A stretch of 64,000 nt of DNA. It comes from CAIODY01 sp046051225. GTDB taxonomy: Bacteria; Bacteroidota; Bacteroidia; Chitinophagales; CAIODY01. Where the stretch lies: the NCBI GenBank assembly GCA_046051225.1, contig JBJOOR010000012.1, positions 48,903 through 112,902 of the forward strand. The letters run 5' to 3'. How positions within the stretch are numbered: position 1 is the first letter of the stretch; the number at the start of each line of letters is the position of its first letter. Under the pieces are notes generated by a model that was not told the DNA's origin, made no database searches, and saw only the letters and a program-made list of their open reading frames with translations. A program made the position numbers and the translations under genes. This document shows, in pieces, positions 27,348 through 37,301 of the stretch.

Positions 27348-28349
27348 TTACAATATCGTGGTATAATCGCCAATGCTTACATCTTCGGCTTTTGAAATTT
27401 TTTGTACAAAATTTCCAATCATTGAATTGGTAATACAAGCATTTTCAATTTTCGAATTAGTTTGTACAATACTATTTTCAATTACTGATTTTTTAACGAT
27501 TGATTTTTCACCAACTGAAACATAAGGACCAACAATACTATTTTCCATTGTTACATTTTCGCCAATAAAACAAGGCTGAATTACAGTGCTATTAATAATT
27601 TTAGCCGATGCAGGTATTTTTAAATTATTTGCATTTAAAGCCAATACACGTTGATTGGTGTACACCGTAGCATCTTTATTTCCGCAATCTAACCATTCTT
27701 TTACTTGCCCAGGTTTAAATTGTGTGCCTTTATTTTTCATGTTTTCTAAAGCATTGGTTAATTGATATTCGCCTTTTTCTTTAATATCATTATCCAATAA
27801 ATATTGCATTTCACGGCGCAAATAATCACCATCTTTAAAATAATAAATACCAATAATCGCTAAATCGCTTACGAATTCTTTTGGCTTTTCTACAAAATCA
27901 GTAATCATATTTTTATCATTCAATTTAACCACCCCAAATGCTGATGGATCTTCAACTTTTTGAACATAAATTACACTCTCATCTGATGCTTCAATTTTAA
28001 AATCGGCATAAAATAATGTATCGGCAAAAGCTACCATTACATTACCTTTCAAACATTCTTCGGCACACATAATGGCATGTGCCGTACCCAACGGAACATC
28101 TTGATAAAATATTTTTCCTTTAGCACCCAATCTTTCAGCAATTGCCAATAATTGCAATTCGGTTTCTTTACCAAAATCGCCAATTACAAATGCAATTTCA
28201 TTTATTTTTTCGTTACACATAGCAGCTATATCTTCTGCTAATCTTTCTACAATTGGCTTTCCACCCACTGGTATCAATGGTTTTGGAGTAGTTAATGTAT
28301 GTGGTCGCATCCTTTTTCCTGCACCAGCCATGGGTATAATTATATTCAT
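27348..28349 (-). CDS. Sugar-phosphate nucleotidyltransferase with hexapeptide tail
   Basis: The 333-residue enzyme has an N-terminal nucleotidyltransferase domain: MNIIIPMAGAGKRMRPHTLT, the TPKPLIPVGGKPIVE loop, and a later AFADTLFYADF. A left-handed beta-helix of hexapeptide repeats follows from about residue 240 (PASAKIINSTVIQ, ENVTMENSIVGP, SIVKKSVIENSIVQ). This matches glucose-1-phosphate thymidylyl/uridylyl or mannose-1-phosphate guanylyl enzymes, and the exact sugar cannot be told. It likely provides activated sugars for envelope glycans. It lies 27 bp after the small TPR protein in the purL operon. Confidence 0.88.
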   Translation of the reverse strand: MNIIIPMAGAGKRMRPHTLTTPKPLIPVGGKPIVERLAEDIAAMCNEKINEIAFVIGDFGKETELQLLAIAERLGAKGKIFYQDVPLGTAHAIMCAEECLKGNVMVAFADTLFYADFKIEASDESVIYVQKVEDPSAFGVVKLNDKNMITDFVEKPKEFVSDLAIIGIYYFKDGDYLRREMQYLLDNDIKEKGEYQLTNALENMKNKGTQFKPGQVKEWLDCGNKDATVYTNQRVLALNANNLKIPASAKIINSTVIQPCFIGENVTMENSIVGPYVSVGEKSIVKKSVIENSIVQTNSKIENACITNSMIGNFVQKISKAEDVSIGDYTTIL

Positions 28350-28376
28350 GTAATCAATAATTTAGATTTAATATTT

Positions 28377-29024
28377 TTATTTTTTCTCTTCACATTGGCT
28401 CAACAAATAGCCTGCAAAACCTAATCCCCAATTAGGATGCAACTCGGTTGCAGGTTTATATTTTGAATAACAATTCATTGATTTTACTAATACTGGTTTT
28501 GCTCTTTCTTTTCCGCCGCCAAACATTTTTGGTGTATAAAATAAGGCTTGTCCTCTGGTTAAATATATTCTTGGATTTAATGAATCAATAGCTTCGGCTT
28601 GCATTAAAATACCTGCTGAAATTTTACCATATTTTGCCCCACGACTCATTGGGCTTACCATAATTCTAGCACCATTCACACGGGCTTTCATTACATAAAT
28701 TTCTGAATTATTGGGTTGTAATGAATCTGCTTTGTTTATTGCTGCTTCGGCTTTATCGCATACTGCATCTATTTCTTCGCCTTTTAAACCCATGTAACAA
28801 GTCATTTGATTGCAATAAGCTGCATAATAAAATGGCAACCATTGTGTTTTTTCTTTATTTGCAATTAACTCGAAACGATTGGCAGTAGCCATATAATCAT
28901 CTTTTGTTTTAGCCGAATCCATTAATGCAATGGTGCTTTTCATCATTGTATTATATTTTTCGCTTTGTGCAAATACCGAAACACTTATCATTAAAATGCT
29001 TACAGCTAATAGTATTTTTTTCAT
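28377..29024 (-). CDS. Small TPR-like periplasmic protein
   Basis: The 215-residue product has a Sec signal ending VFAQ at residue 20. Short helical TPR-like motifs follow, including DAVCDKAEAAINKADSLQPNNSEIYVMKARV and DSLNPRIYLTRGQALFYTP. The end is HPNWGLGFAGYLLSQCEEKK. No enzyme domain is visible. It lies 12 bp after purL and is surely cotranscribed. A role as a periplasmic adaptor is a guess. Confidence 0.7.
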   Translation of the reverse strand: MKKILLAVSILMISVSVFAQSEKYNTMMKSTIALMDSAKTKDDYMATANRFELIANKEKTQWLPFYYAAYCNQMTCYMGLKGEEIDAVCDKAEAAINKADSLQPNNSEIYVMKARVNGARIMVSPMSRGAKYGKISAGILMQAEAIDSLNPRIYLTRGQALFYTPKMFGGGKERAKPVLVKSMNCYSKYKPATELHPNWGLGFAGYLLSQCEEKK

Positions 29025-29036
29025 TTTAAAATTGGT

Positions 29037-31277
29037 TTAATTTTTATTGATTAATTTTTCTAAACTTGAATCATAAATAGTTTGATAATGTTTGCATTTT
29101 CCAAAATCAATTCCGTTAATGCTTATTGCATCATCATCTACAGTTCCAATTAATTCAATTGGAACAATATCTTTTTTACACAAAGCTTCAAAAGCCGCTT
29201 GGTGCTTAGGTTTTACAGTTACTATTACTCTGCCTTGTGCTTCGCCAAATAATAAAGCATCCATACGCATATCATCATCTTTCATTTCAATATCAACCCC
29301 ATAACCATTTACCATAGCCGATTCTATGATATTCATAAACAAACCACCTTCTGAAATATCATGAGCCGAAACCACTAATTTTTCAGCAATTACTTCTCTT
29401 ACTAATTGCTGCATATTGTATTCTTCATCTAAATTAAAATAAGGTGCTGGCGAATTTTTTACGCCATGATGATGAATTAAATATTGCGATGAAGCAATAT
29501 CATTTACATTTTTACCTATTAAATAAATTAAATCGCCAGGCTTACGAAACGCAATACCCATCTTATTTTCGTGGTTTTGTAATAAACCCATCATACCAAT
29601 TGTTGGCGTTGGTAAAACTGGCCCCACATCACTCGATTGATTATAAAAACTAACATTGCCACCAGTTACAGGCGTTCCAAATTTTTCACAAGCTGATTTC
29701 ATACCCATAATAGCATGCGCAAATTGATAGTACACTTCTTCATTATATGGGTTGCCAAAATTCAAACAATTAGTAATTGCCATCGGCTCACCACCGCTAC
29801 ATACAATATTTCTTGCAGCCTCTGAAACGGCAATAGCAGTGCCTACTTCGGGGTTTGCATGAATATAATATGGATTACAATCAACCGTTAAAGCCAATGC
29901 TTTTTGTGTTCCATTTATTCTTACAATAGAAGCATCGGATGGCATATTGGTAGTTTGATTTCTCACTTGCACCATGCTATCATATTGCTCATAAATCCAA
30001 CGTTTGCTAGCCATATTTGGTAATGAAATTAATTGAATAGCCACCAGTTGCATATCGCTTGGTTCTTCAATATTTTCAATATCAAATTTTTTAATTTCTT
30101 CAAAATATTTTGGCTCTTTCATGGTGCGATGATACACAGGCGAATCGCCGCCCAGCACTAAGTTCACGGGTTTTACTCGGGCAATTAATTCATTGTTAAA
30201 AGTAAATTCTAAAATTTCTTCTTCTATTACTTCGCCAATCACAGCGCAATTCAAATCCCATTTATCAAATATTTTTTCAATGGCTGCTTCTTTACCTTTT
30301 TCAACCACCACCAACATTCTTTCTTGCGATTCGCTCAACAACATTTCCCAAGGTTTCATGTTGGTTTGCCTTGTTGGAACTTTGTTCAAATCAATCTTCA
30401 TTCCCACTTTTCCTTTCTCACTCATTTCGCTGGTTGAACAAATAATTCCTGCTGCGCCCATATCTTGCATGCCTGCAACACAGCCAGCATCAATAGCTTC
30501 AAGCGTTGCTTCCAATAATAATTTTTCCATAAAAGGGTCGCCCACTTGCACACTTGGTAATTCTTCGGCACTATCTTCTGTAATATCAGCCGATGCAAAA
30601 CTTGCACCGTGAATGCCATCTTTTCCAGTTGCACTTCCTACAATATAAACTTTACTGCCAGGATTTTTTGCAGTAGCCGAAACAGTTTTACCTAACTCCA
30701 CAATGCCAGCACTGAAAGCATTTACAAGCGGATTGATGTTGTACGATTCATCAAAATAAACTTCGCCGCCCACGGTTGGTACACCAAAGCAATTGCCATA
30801 ATCGCCAATTCCTTTTACCACACCTTTTAATAAATTACGAGTATTTGAATGATTAAAATCGCCAAACCGTAATGAGTTTAACGATGCCACAGGTCTTGCA
30901 CCCATTGTAAAAATATCACGACTAATTCCGCCAACACCCGTTGCAGCGCCTTGATAAGGCTCAATAGCTGATGGATGATTATGTGATTCGATTTTGAATA
31001 CACAGCCCAAACCATCACCAATATCAACCAAGCCAGCATTTTCTTCACCAGCTTTGGCTAAAATATGTTTGCCATCTTTTGGTAATTTTTTAAGCCAAGC
31101 AATTGAGTTTTTGTAGCAGCAATGTTCGCTCCACATTACACTAAACATAGATAGTTCAGTAAAATTGGGTTCACGACCCATTAACTCAATCAGCTTTTCC
31201 CATTCATCTTGTTTTAAGCCTAATTCTAAAGCGTTTTGTAACGTTGGTTTTGGTAAATTATCGTTTGGAATATTCAT
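29037..31277 (-). CDS. purL: Phosphoribosylformylglycinamidine synthase subunit PurL
   Basis: PurL makes FGAM from FGAR using ATP and ammonia supplied by PurQ, with PurS as partner. At 746 residues it is the small PurL of the three-subunit system, not the 1,300-residue fused enzyme. Motifs include MWSEHCCYKNS near residue 46, the FKIESHNHPSAIEPYQGAATGVGGI nucleotide-binding loop, and GTPVTGGNVSFYNQ. The second AIRS-type half closes the protein. It is the first gene of a four-gene leftward operon with two TPR proteins and a nucleotidyltransferase. A -7 box lies 20 nt before the ATG. purS and purQ are not in the window. Confidence 0.95.
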   Translation of the reverse strand: MNIPNDNLPKPTLQNALELGLKQDEWEKLIELMGREPNFTELSMFSVMWSEHCCYKNSIAWLKKLPKDGKHILAKAGEENAGLVDIGDGLGCVFKIESHNHPSAIEPYQGAATGVGGISRDIFTMGARPVASLNSLRFGDFNHSNTRNLLKGVVKGIGDYGNCFGVPTVGGEVYFDESYNINPLVNAFSAGIVELGKTVSATAKNPGSKVYIVGSATGKDGIHGASFASADITEDSAEELPSVQVGDPFMEKLLLEATLEAIDAGCVAGMQDMGAAGIICSTSEMSEKGKVGMKIDLNKVPTRQTNMKPWEMLLSESQERMLVVVEKGKEAAIEKIFDKWDLNCAVIGEVIEEEILEFTFNNELIARVKPVNLVLGGDSPVYHRTMKEPKYFEEIKKFDIENIEEPSDMQLVAIQLISLPNMASKRWIYEQYDSMVQVRNQTTNMPSDASIVRINGTQKALALTVDCNPYYIHANPEVGTAIAVSEAARNIVCSGGEPMAITNCLNFGNPYNEEVYYQFAHAIMGMKSACEKFGTPVTGGNVSFYNQSSDVGPVLPTPTIGMMGLLQNHENKMGIAFRKPGDLIYLIGKNVNDIASSQYLIHHHGVKNSPAPYFNLDEEYNMQQLVREVIAEKLVVSAHDISEGGLFMNIIESAMVNGYGVDIEMKDDDMRMDALLFGEAQGRVIVTVKPKHQAAFEALCKKDIVPIELIGTVDDDAISINGIDFGKCKHYQTIYDSSLEKLINKN

Positions 31278-31297
31278 GTATAAAAAAATATGAAGCG

Positions 31298-31305
31298 CAA
31301 AAATA
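31298..31305 (-). promoter_or_regulatory. -7 box TATTTTTG of purL
   Basis: The minus strand reads TATTTTTG, matching the -7 consensus, 20 nt before the purL ATG. The -33 position has TTA rather than TTG. Confidence 0.45.
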
Positions 31306-31409
31306 CAATTTCAATCTACATTTATAATAACTTCTTTTTAATAATGATTTACACCAATTTATCTCAACCATATTCAGCAAATACAATAAATTAGTATTTT
31401 AGCGCCGCA

Positions 31410-32642
31410 ATGAAAGTACTATTTACCAGCTATGATGGATTGACTGACCCTTTAGGGCAATCTCAAATTTTACCCTATTTATCAGGTCTTTCGGCTAAAG
31501 GAGCTGATATACATATTATTAGCTTTGAAAAGCCAGAACGATTTGCCAAACACCAATCTTTGATTGATGGCATTATTAAACATAATAATTTAAAATGGAC
31601 GCCATTAAGCTATACTAAGCGCCCACCAGTGCTTTCAACTATTTACGATTTATTGAAATTAAGAAATGCAATTGCAAAGATTGTAAAAACAAATGGTGTA
31701 GATATTATTCATAGCCGAACTTTAATTACCACTGTGGTTTGCCTTTGGGCAAAACAAAAATTTAATTTAAAATTAATTTTTGACATGAGAGGTTTTTGGG
31801 CTGATGAAAGGGTGGAAGGCAAATTATGGAATATTAAAAACCCACTTTTTAAATTTATTTATACTTATTTTAAAAAGAAAGAAGCGGCTTGCTTGCAGGC
31901 TGCATCGCATATTATATCATTAACTCATGCTGGTAAAAAAGAAATATTAACATGGGATTTAGCCATTGATGAAAGTAAGATTACTGTAATTCCATGCTGT
32001 GTAGATGTTGATTTTTTTAATCCAAATAAAATTGCGCAATCAAATAGAACGTTGATTAGAAAAGAACTGAATATTGATGAAACCGATACCATATTTATTT
32101 ATACGGGCGGCATAGGCACATGGTATTGTTTAGATGAAATGATGCAATTTTTTAAAACATATAATGATAAAAATACTGCTTCGAAATTTGTAATATTAAC
32201 TGCTGAACCTCCTCAACTAATTAAAGATTCGGCTGTAAAAAATAAAGTTGATGAATCGTTGATTCGTATACTCGAATCGCCAAGAAGTAAAATGCCACAA
32301 TACTTGGCAGCGGCTGATATTGCACTATTTTTTATTTTACCAAGTTATTCAAAAACAGCATCGTCGCCTACCAAACAAGGCGAAATGATGGCGATGCAAT
32401 TACCCATTGTATGCAATGATAATGTGGGCGATACAGGTTTTGTAATAAGACAATATGATGCAGGCTGGGTAGTTAAAAATTTTAATACAAATGAATTTGA
32501 AACAATAGCAACTTCATTACTAAATAACCCTATTAAAAATGTAGCATTGATTAGAAGCGGTGCCGAAGAATTTTATGGATTACATCATGGTGTAGAAAAG
32601 TATTGGCATATTTATCAATCCATTTCTAAAAATAATTTATAA
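31410..32642 (+). CDS. Glycosyltransferase (GT4-like)
   Basis: This 410-residue enzyme has the GT-B two-domain form. The N-terminal domain begins MKVLFTSYDGLTDPLGQSQI and contains IIHSRT and FDMRGFWADE. The C-terminal domain has the nucleotide-sugar site FIYTGGIGTWYCLDEM, and an acidic stretch KQGEMMAMQLPIVCNDNVGD near residues 323-342 in place of the classic EX7E. It belongs to the GT4 superfamily with unknown sugar and acceptor. It begins a rightward cluster with a 2OG oxygenase and a second glycosyltransferase, suggesting assembly or decoration of a surface glycan. Confidence 0.85.
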   Translation: MKVLFTSYDGLTDPLGQSQILPYLSGLSAKGADIHIISFEKPERFAKHQSLIDGIIKHNNLKWTPLSYTKRPPVLSTIYDLLKLRNAIAKIVKTNGVDIIHSRTLITTVVCLWAKQKFNLKLIFDMRGFWADERVEGKLWNIKNPLFKFIYTYFKKKEAACLQAASHIISLTHAGKKEILTWDLAIDESKITVIPCCVDVDFFNPNKIAQSNRTLIRKELNIDETDTIFIYTGGIGTWYCLDEMMQFFKTYNDKNTASKFVILTAEPPQLIKDSAVKNKVDESLIRILESPRSKMPQYLAAADIALFFILPSYSKTASSPTKQGEMMAMQLPIVCNDNVGDTGFVIRQYDAGWVVKNFNTNEFETIATSLLNNPIKNVALIRSGAEEFYGLHHGVEKYWHIYQSISKNNL

Positions 32643-32705
32643 AAAACATTCATCCCATTGTATAATTTTACTTTTCGAAAAAAATAAGAATTTTAATAAA
32701 AAAAC

Positions 32706-33491
32706 ATGCTTATGAAATATATTGATATGGATAGTTTGAATGAAAGACTAAATAGCATTCATAACGATTTTAATTCCAAAAAACCGTTTCGTTATACCAT
32801 GTTCGAAAATTTTTTCAAAACAGAAAAAGCTGAAGAGATTTTAGCCAATTACCCAAATATTGAAAATGGAAAATGGGATGGTACAACCTATATTGACCAA
32901 AAAAATAAATTTCAAAAAACAAAGTTTGAAAGCGATAGTACATTCGAACATGTATTTGAAGAATTAAATTCGCCCGAATTTTTGCAATGGCTTGAAAAAG
33001 TTTGTAAAATAGATGGATTAATGGGTGATAAAGAATTGTTTGGTGGCGGCTTACACCAATCTACAAATGGTGCTTTTTTAAATGTACATATTGATTATAA
33101 TTTTCATCCAACCACAAAAAATCATCGCAGATTAAACGTGTTGGTATATATGAATAAAGATTGGAAAGATGAATACGAAGGACATATTGAATTGTGGGAT
33201 TTATCGGATAATAATAAAAATCAATTAGCTAAAATTGCTCCTAATTTTAATCGTTGCGTAATATTCGAAACTAATGAAATTTCATTTCATGGTCATCCTA
33301 AACCATTGAATACACCAGCGCATATCAACAGAAAATCTATTGCTACTTATTACTATACTACTACCCGACCAGCGCATGAAATATCGGGCGACCACAACAC
33401 CATCTATGTAAATACGGAAGGTGTAGGCGGACAAATGAAAAGATTTACAGCAGGTGTAAAAGCATTTTTGGAACGAATAAATAAAAGATAA
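32706..33491 (+). CDS. 2OG-Fe(II) oxygenase
   Basis: The 261-residue protein has the prolyl-4-hydroxylase-like jelly roll. The metal site is HIDYNFHP (HxD) with the distal His in SFHGHPKPL, and the 2-oxoglutarate Arg in INRKSIATYYYTT. The N-terminal helix ends FRYTMFENFF, typical of the group that hydroxylates sugars or peptides. It lies between two glycosyltransferase genes with a 3-bp gap to the second, so it may oxidise a glycan or its lipid carrier. The substrate is unknown; the enzyme class is firm. Confidence 0.85.
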   Translation: MLMKYIDMDSLNERLNSIHNDFNSKKPFRYTMFENFFKTEKAEEILANYPNIENGKWDGTTYIDQKNKFQKTKFESDSTFEHVFEELNSPEFLQWLEKVCKIDGLMGDKELFGGGLHQSTNGAFLNVHIDYNFHPTTKNHRRLNVLVYMNKDWKDEYEGHIELWDLSDNNKNQLAKIAPNFNRCVIFETNEISFHGHPKPLNTPAHINRKSIATYYYTTTRPAHEISGDHNTIYVNTEGVGGQMKRFTAGVKAFLERINKR

Positions 33492-33494
33492 AAA

Positions 33495-34583
33495 TTGCCA
33501 ACTAAAATTTTATTTATTGCCGCTCATTACCCCAATCGTTCACCTGGTCAACGATACAGGTTTGAGCAATACATGAATTATTTAAACGAAAATAATTTTG
33601 AATGCAAATTGGCTTACATTATTAGTAAGCAAGATGATGTACTATTTTATGCGCCTGGTAAAATTTTTATTAAATTTTTATTGTTGATTAAATTTTTTTT
33701 AAAAAGATTAATGCATGTATTTGAGGCCACACAATACGATGTGATTTATATTTTCAGAGAAGCATTTTTTGTTGGTGGGCCAGTGTTTGAAAGGCTTTTA
33801 AAACTAACAGGTAAAAAAATAATTTTCGACTTTGATGATGCTATTTGGTTGCCTAATGTATCGGATGAAAATAAAAAATTTCTGTTTTTAAAAGCGCCCA
33901 ATAAAACTTCTTCTATTTGTAAAATGGCTGATGTGGTGGTTACAGGCAACGAATATTTATCTAACTATGCTAAACAATTTAATGAAAATGTGGTCATTAT
34001 TCCATCCACAATTGATATGAATTATTACCAACCAAAAGAAATAAAAAAACAAAAAAATGTAGTAACGATAGGTTGGTCGGGCAGTGCTACTACTGTTCAA
34101 CATTTTAAAACACTATTATCTGTATTTGAAAAATTGAAAGAAAAATATGCCGATAAAATTGAGTTTGTGGTATACGGCGACCCAAATTATGGCAACGAAA
34201 AATTAAATATTAAAGGCATTAAATGGACACATGAAAGCGAAGTAGAAACCATTTATAATTTTGATATTGGAGTAATGCCATTGCCCGATAATCAATGGAC
34301 ACAAGGCAAATGTGCGATGAAGGGATTACAATATATGGCATTAAAAGTGGCTACTATTATGTCGCCAGTGGGTGTGAATAAAAAAGTAATTCAGCATGGC
34401 ATCAATGGATATTTAGCAAGCAACGATGAGGAATGGATGGCTTGTTTAGAATTATTAATTAATGATACTCTGCTTCGAGAAAAAATAGGGATGGCAGGCT
34501 ATACAACTGTGGTAAACAATTATTCGGTAGAAGCTAATAAGAACAATTATACAGATGCAATTAAATTAGCTTTGCAGCTATGA
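33495..34583 (+). CDS. Glycosyltransferase with TTG start
   Basis: The 362-residue GT-B protein begins at TTG 33495. The codon two positions upstream in the same frame is the TAA of the oxygenase gene, and the next ATG is about 26 codons inside the conserved N-terminal strand (KILFIAAHYPNRSPGQRYR). TTG is therefore the only workable start. The sugar-nucleotide domain carries TIGWSGSATTVQHFKTL and GVMPLPDNQWTQGKCAMKGLQYMAL. It resembles GT4-type enzymes. It overlaps the next gene by ATGA (34580-34583), a sign of translational coupling. Confidence 0.85.
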   Translation: MPTKILFIAAHYPNRSPGQRYRFEQYMNYLNENNFECKLAYIISKQDDVLFYAPGKIFIKFLLLIKFFLKRLMHVFEATQYDVIYIFREAFFVGGPVFERLLKLTGKKIIFDFDDAIWLPNVSDENKKFLFLKAPNKTSSICKMADVVVTGNEYLSNYAKQFNENVVIIPSTIDMNYYQPKEIKKQKNVVTIGWSGSATTVQHFKTLLSVFEKLKEKYADKIEFVVYGDPNYGNEKLNIKGIKWTHESEVETIYNFDIGVMPLPDNQWTQGKCAMKGLQYMALKVATIMSPVGVNKKVIQHGINGYLASNDEEWMACLELLINDTLLREKIGMAGYTTVVNNYSVEANKNNYTDAIKLALQL

Positions 34584-35797
34584 AACAAATTGTAATTATT
34601 GGTGGTGGCGCAGCAGGTATTTTTGCAGCCGTAAATGCAGCAAGATTAGGCAATGAAAATTGCAAAGTAATTGTACTCGAAAAATCGAATCAATTATTAA
34701 GCAAAGTAAAAATAAGTGGTGGTGGTAGATGCAATGTTACCCACCATTGTTTCGAACCAAAAGAATTGGTAAAAAATTATCCCCGAGGAAGCAAAGAATT
34801 ATTAAGCGCATTTTATCATTTTAACCCAACCCATACTGTTGAATGGTTTCAGAACAGAGGTGTTGAAATAAAAACAGAGGCTGATGGTAGAATGTTTCCT
34901 GAAAGTAATGAATCGCAAACCATTATTGATTGCTTATTAAACGAAGCAAAAAAATATGATGTAGATATAAAAACATCTTTCGAAATTGAAGCTATTGAAA
35001 TTGAAAATAATCAATTTATCATCAAAAATAAATACAAGAATATTATTGCTGATAAATTATTAATAGCCGCAGGTGGTAATGCATTGGGCAGTTTAACTAA
35101 AAAAATAAAAGAATGGAAACATACCATGCAGCCTGCCATTCCATCGCTGTTTACATTTAATATTCCTAATCATCCTTTTAATCAGTTATCGGGCATTGGG
35201 CTTGAAAAAGTAGAAATTACATTGCCCGAAATAAAACAAAAAATGCAAGGCGCATTTTTGTTTACACATTGGGGCATAAGCGGCCCAGCGGTTTTAAAAC
35301 TTTCGGCATTTGCTGCCAAAGAATTATTTGAAATGAAATATCAATTTAAAATATTGATAAATTTTGTTCCCGAATTATCTACCAATGAAGTGAAAGAAAT
35401 GATTTTGAAAGCAAAGCAAAATCAAGCCAAACAAAAAGTTTGTAGTAATCCATTATTCTTTTTACCAAAAAGACTATGGTTATTAATTTGTGAGCAAAGC
35501 AATATTGCAGCTACCATAAATTTTGCTGATTTGAATAAAAACCAAATAGAAAAACTGCATCAACTTATTACTTCATATCCTTTGCAAGCTAATGGCAAAG
35601 CCACTTTTAAAGATGAATTTGTAACCTGTGGTGGCATTACATTAAATGAAATAAATTTTAAAACAATGGAAAGCAAAATTGTTTCTAACTTATTTTTTGC
35701 TGGCGAAATAATTGATGTAGATGGAATTACAGGCGGATTTAATTTTCAAAATGCTTGGACGACAGGAATCATTGCTGCTGAAAATATGGTAGCTTGA
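34580..35797 (+). CDS. FAD-dependent oxidoreductase, HI0933/YhiN family
   Basis: The 405-residue flavoprotein starts with the dinucleotide-binding GGGAAGIFAA motif, then has KVKISGGGRCNVTHH and GRMFPESNESQTI, which define the HI0933 (YhiN) family. The C-terminal FAD site is FAGEIIDVDGITGGFNFQNAW. Members are poorly characterised; some reduce bile-acid-related or aromatic compounds. Its ATG overlaps the stop of the glycosyltransferase by 4 bp. Whether it works with the glycan genes is unclear, since the family is widespread and usually not linked to glycans. Confidence 0.9.
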   Translation: MKQIVIIGGGAAGIFAAVNAARLGNENCKVIVLEKSNQLLSKVKISGGGRCNVTHHCFEPKELVKNYPRGSKELLSAFYHFNPTHTVEWFQNRGVEIKTEADGRMFPESNESQTIIDCLLNEAKKYDVDIKTSFEIEAIEIENNQFIIKNKYKNIIADKLLIAAGGNALGSLTKKIKEWKHTMQPAIPSLFTFNIPNHPFNQLSGIGLEKVEITLPEIKQKMQGAFLFTHWGISGPAVLKLSAFAAKELFEMKYQFKILINFVPELSTNEVKEMILKAKQNQAKQKVCSNPLFFLPKRLWLLICEQSNIAATINFADLNKNQIEKLHQLITSYPLQANGKATFKDEFVTCGGITLNEINFKTMESKIVSNLFFAGEIIDVDGITGGFNFQNAWTTGIIAAENMVA

Positions 35798-35917
35798 ATT
35801 ATTATTATCCTTTCACAAATTTTTGCATTTAATACATTGCTGTTTCTATTAGTAGTTTTTACAAAGTAAATTTTTAAAATTAATGATATCGTTTTACAGT
35901 GTAAATAAGGTAGTAAC

Positions 35918-35952
35918 AAAAAGCCCCAATAATGATTGTATTGGGGCTTTTT
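35918..35952 (+). terminator. Bidirectional terminator between oxidoreductase and sod
   Basis: Stem AAAAAGCCCCAAT/ATTGGGGCTTTTT with a 9-nt loop lies between two convergent genes. Confidence 0.9.
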
Positions 35953-35973
35953 GTTTTTTATAAATAATGATAA

Positions 35974-36585
35974 TTACATCATAGCTGCATCGTATCTTTT
36001 GCTTACTTCAGCCCAATTTATTACATTCCAAAATGCGGCAATATAATCAGGGCGGCGATTTTGATAATGTAAATAATAAGCATGTTCCCATACATCTAAT
36101 CCTACTATTGGTGTGCCTTTGCAATCAGCAATATCCATTAGTGGATTATCTTGATTGGGGGTACTGCAAACGCATAATTTTTTATTAGCATCTACACATA
36201 ACCAAGCCCAACCACTACCAAAACGAGTAGCACCTGCGGCTGCAAATTTTTCTTTAAAAGCATCAAACGAACCAAATTCAGCTGTTATCGCATCAGCTAA
36301 TTTTCCAATAGGTGTACCACCAGCATTGGGTGCTAATGAATTCCAGAAAAAGGTATGATTCCAATGTCCGCCGCCATTGTTTCTTATAGGCATTGGATAT
36401 TTTGAAATATTGGCAATCAATTCTTCAATTGATTTGTTTTCAGCATCTGTACCAATAATGGCATTGTTTAAATTAGTAACATAAGCATTGTGGTGTTTGC
36501 CATGATGAATTTCCATGGTCAATTTATCAAAGTGTGGCTCTAAGGCATCATGTGCATAAGGTAGCGCTGGTAATGTATGTGGCAT
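35974..36585 (-). CDS. Superoxide dismutase, Fe/Mn type
   Basis: SOD converts superoxide to peroxide and oxygen in the cytosol. The 203-residue enzyme has all four metal ligands: His in MEIHHGKHHNAYV, His in GGGHWNHTFFW, and Asp and His in GLDVWEHAYYLHYQNRRPDY. The metal cannot be told from motifs alone. No signal peptide is present, so it is cytosolic. It lies 34 bp after the DUF5606 gene on the same strand. Confidence 0.95.
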   Translation of the reverse strand: MPHTLPALPYAHDALEPHFDKLTMEIHHGKHHNAYVTNLNNAIIGTDAENKSIEELIANISKYPMPIRNNGGGHWNHTFFWNSLAPNAGGTPIGKLADAITAEFGSFDAFKEKFAAAGATRFGSGWAWLCVDANKKLCVCSTPNQDNPLMDIADCKGTPIVGLDVWEHAYYLHYQNRRPDYIAAFWNVINWAEVSKRYDAAMM

Positions 36586-36619
36586 TTTTATTTTTATTTA
36601 TTATAATTATTCAAAAAAA

Positions 36620-37222
36620 TTATTCTGCTTTCTTTTTTGTAGCTCGTGGTTTTTTTTCTTTTGCAGGTGCTTCTTCAGCGCTTTCTTCTTTTACTGTTTT
36701 TTTTCGAGCTGCTTTTTTAGCAGGTTTTTCAGTAGCTGCTTCTTCTGCAAATAAAGTTGAAGCTTCTTCTTTTCTTGTTTCTTTTACTTCAGCTGTTTTT
36801 GATTCAGCTACAGAAGTAGTTTCTATTTTTGTTTCTTCCACTTCATCAAAATTCATGTCTTTGCAGATAGCAAACCATTTTATGAATTTTTTTATATCGC
36901 TAATTTTCACTTTTTCTTCATCATAATTAGGCAATACAATTTTAAAATATTTTTTTAAAATATCGTTGGCGCTGTTGTGGTCAACGGGTGGATGGGTAGC
37001 AAATTTGTCTTTAGCCGATTGCATAATTTTTCTTAATGGCACATTATCTTCCGATGTGTACATTTCAATACTATCTAAAGGGGTAAATTGATTAACACGG
37101 CTACTATAAAATTGGGTGCTGCTATCTTCAAGCGATTTGGCAATAACGCCATTGCTTCGGTTTCCTACTAATTCATACAAACCACTTTTGCCGCTGATGT
37201 AAATAATGTTTTTAAAATCCAT
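36620..37222 (-). CDS. DUF5606 protein with Lys/Ala-rich tail
   Basis: From the ATG at 37222 the product is 200 residues. The frame is open 25 codons further up, but the family N-terminus is MDFKNIIYISGKSGLYELVGN, so this start is chosen. Residues 1-130 match DUF5606, a Bacteroidota-specific family. The last 70 residues are low-complexity Lys/Ala/Glu with KPAKKAARKK and RATKKKAE, like histone H1-type tails, suggesting nucleic-acid contact. This is inference. A -7 box TATTTTTG lies at 37255-37262. Confidence 0.85.
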   Translation of the reverse strand: MDFKNIIYISGKSGLYELVGNRSNGVIAKSLEDSSTQFYSSRVNQFTPLDSIEMYTSEDNVPLRKIMQSAKDKFATHPPVDHNSANDILKKYFKIVLPNYDEEKVKISDIKKFIKWFAICKDMNFDEVEETKIETTSVAESKTAEVKETRKEEASTLFAEEAATEKPAKKAARKKTVKEESAEEAPAKEKKPRATKKKAE

Positions 37223-37254
37223 TTTATATTGATATAATAATTTTGTTTGGGTGG

Positions 37255-37262
37255 CAAAAATA
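37255..37262 (-). promoter_or_regulatory. -7 box TATTTTTG of the DUF5606 gene
   Basis: The minus strand reads TATTTTTG 33 nt before the ATG at 37222. Confidence 0.4.
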
Positions 37263-37301
37263 AGATTAATTGCCAAATAGCGAAATGAAATTAACACTTA
37301 A

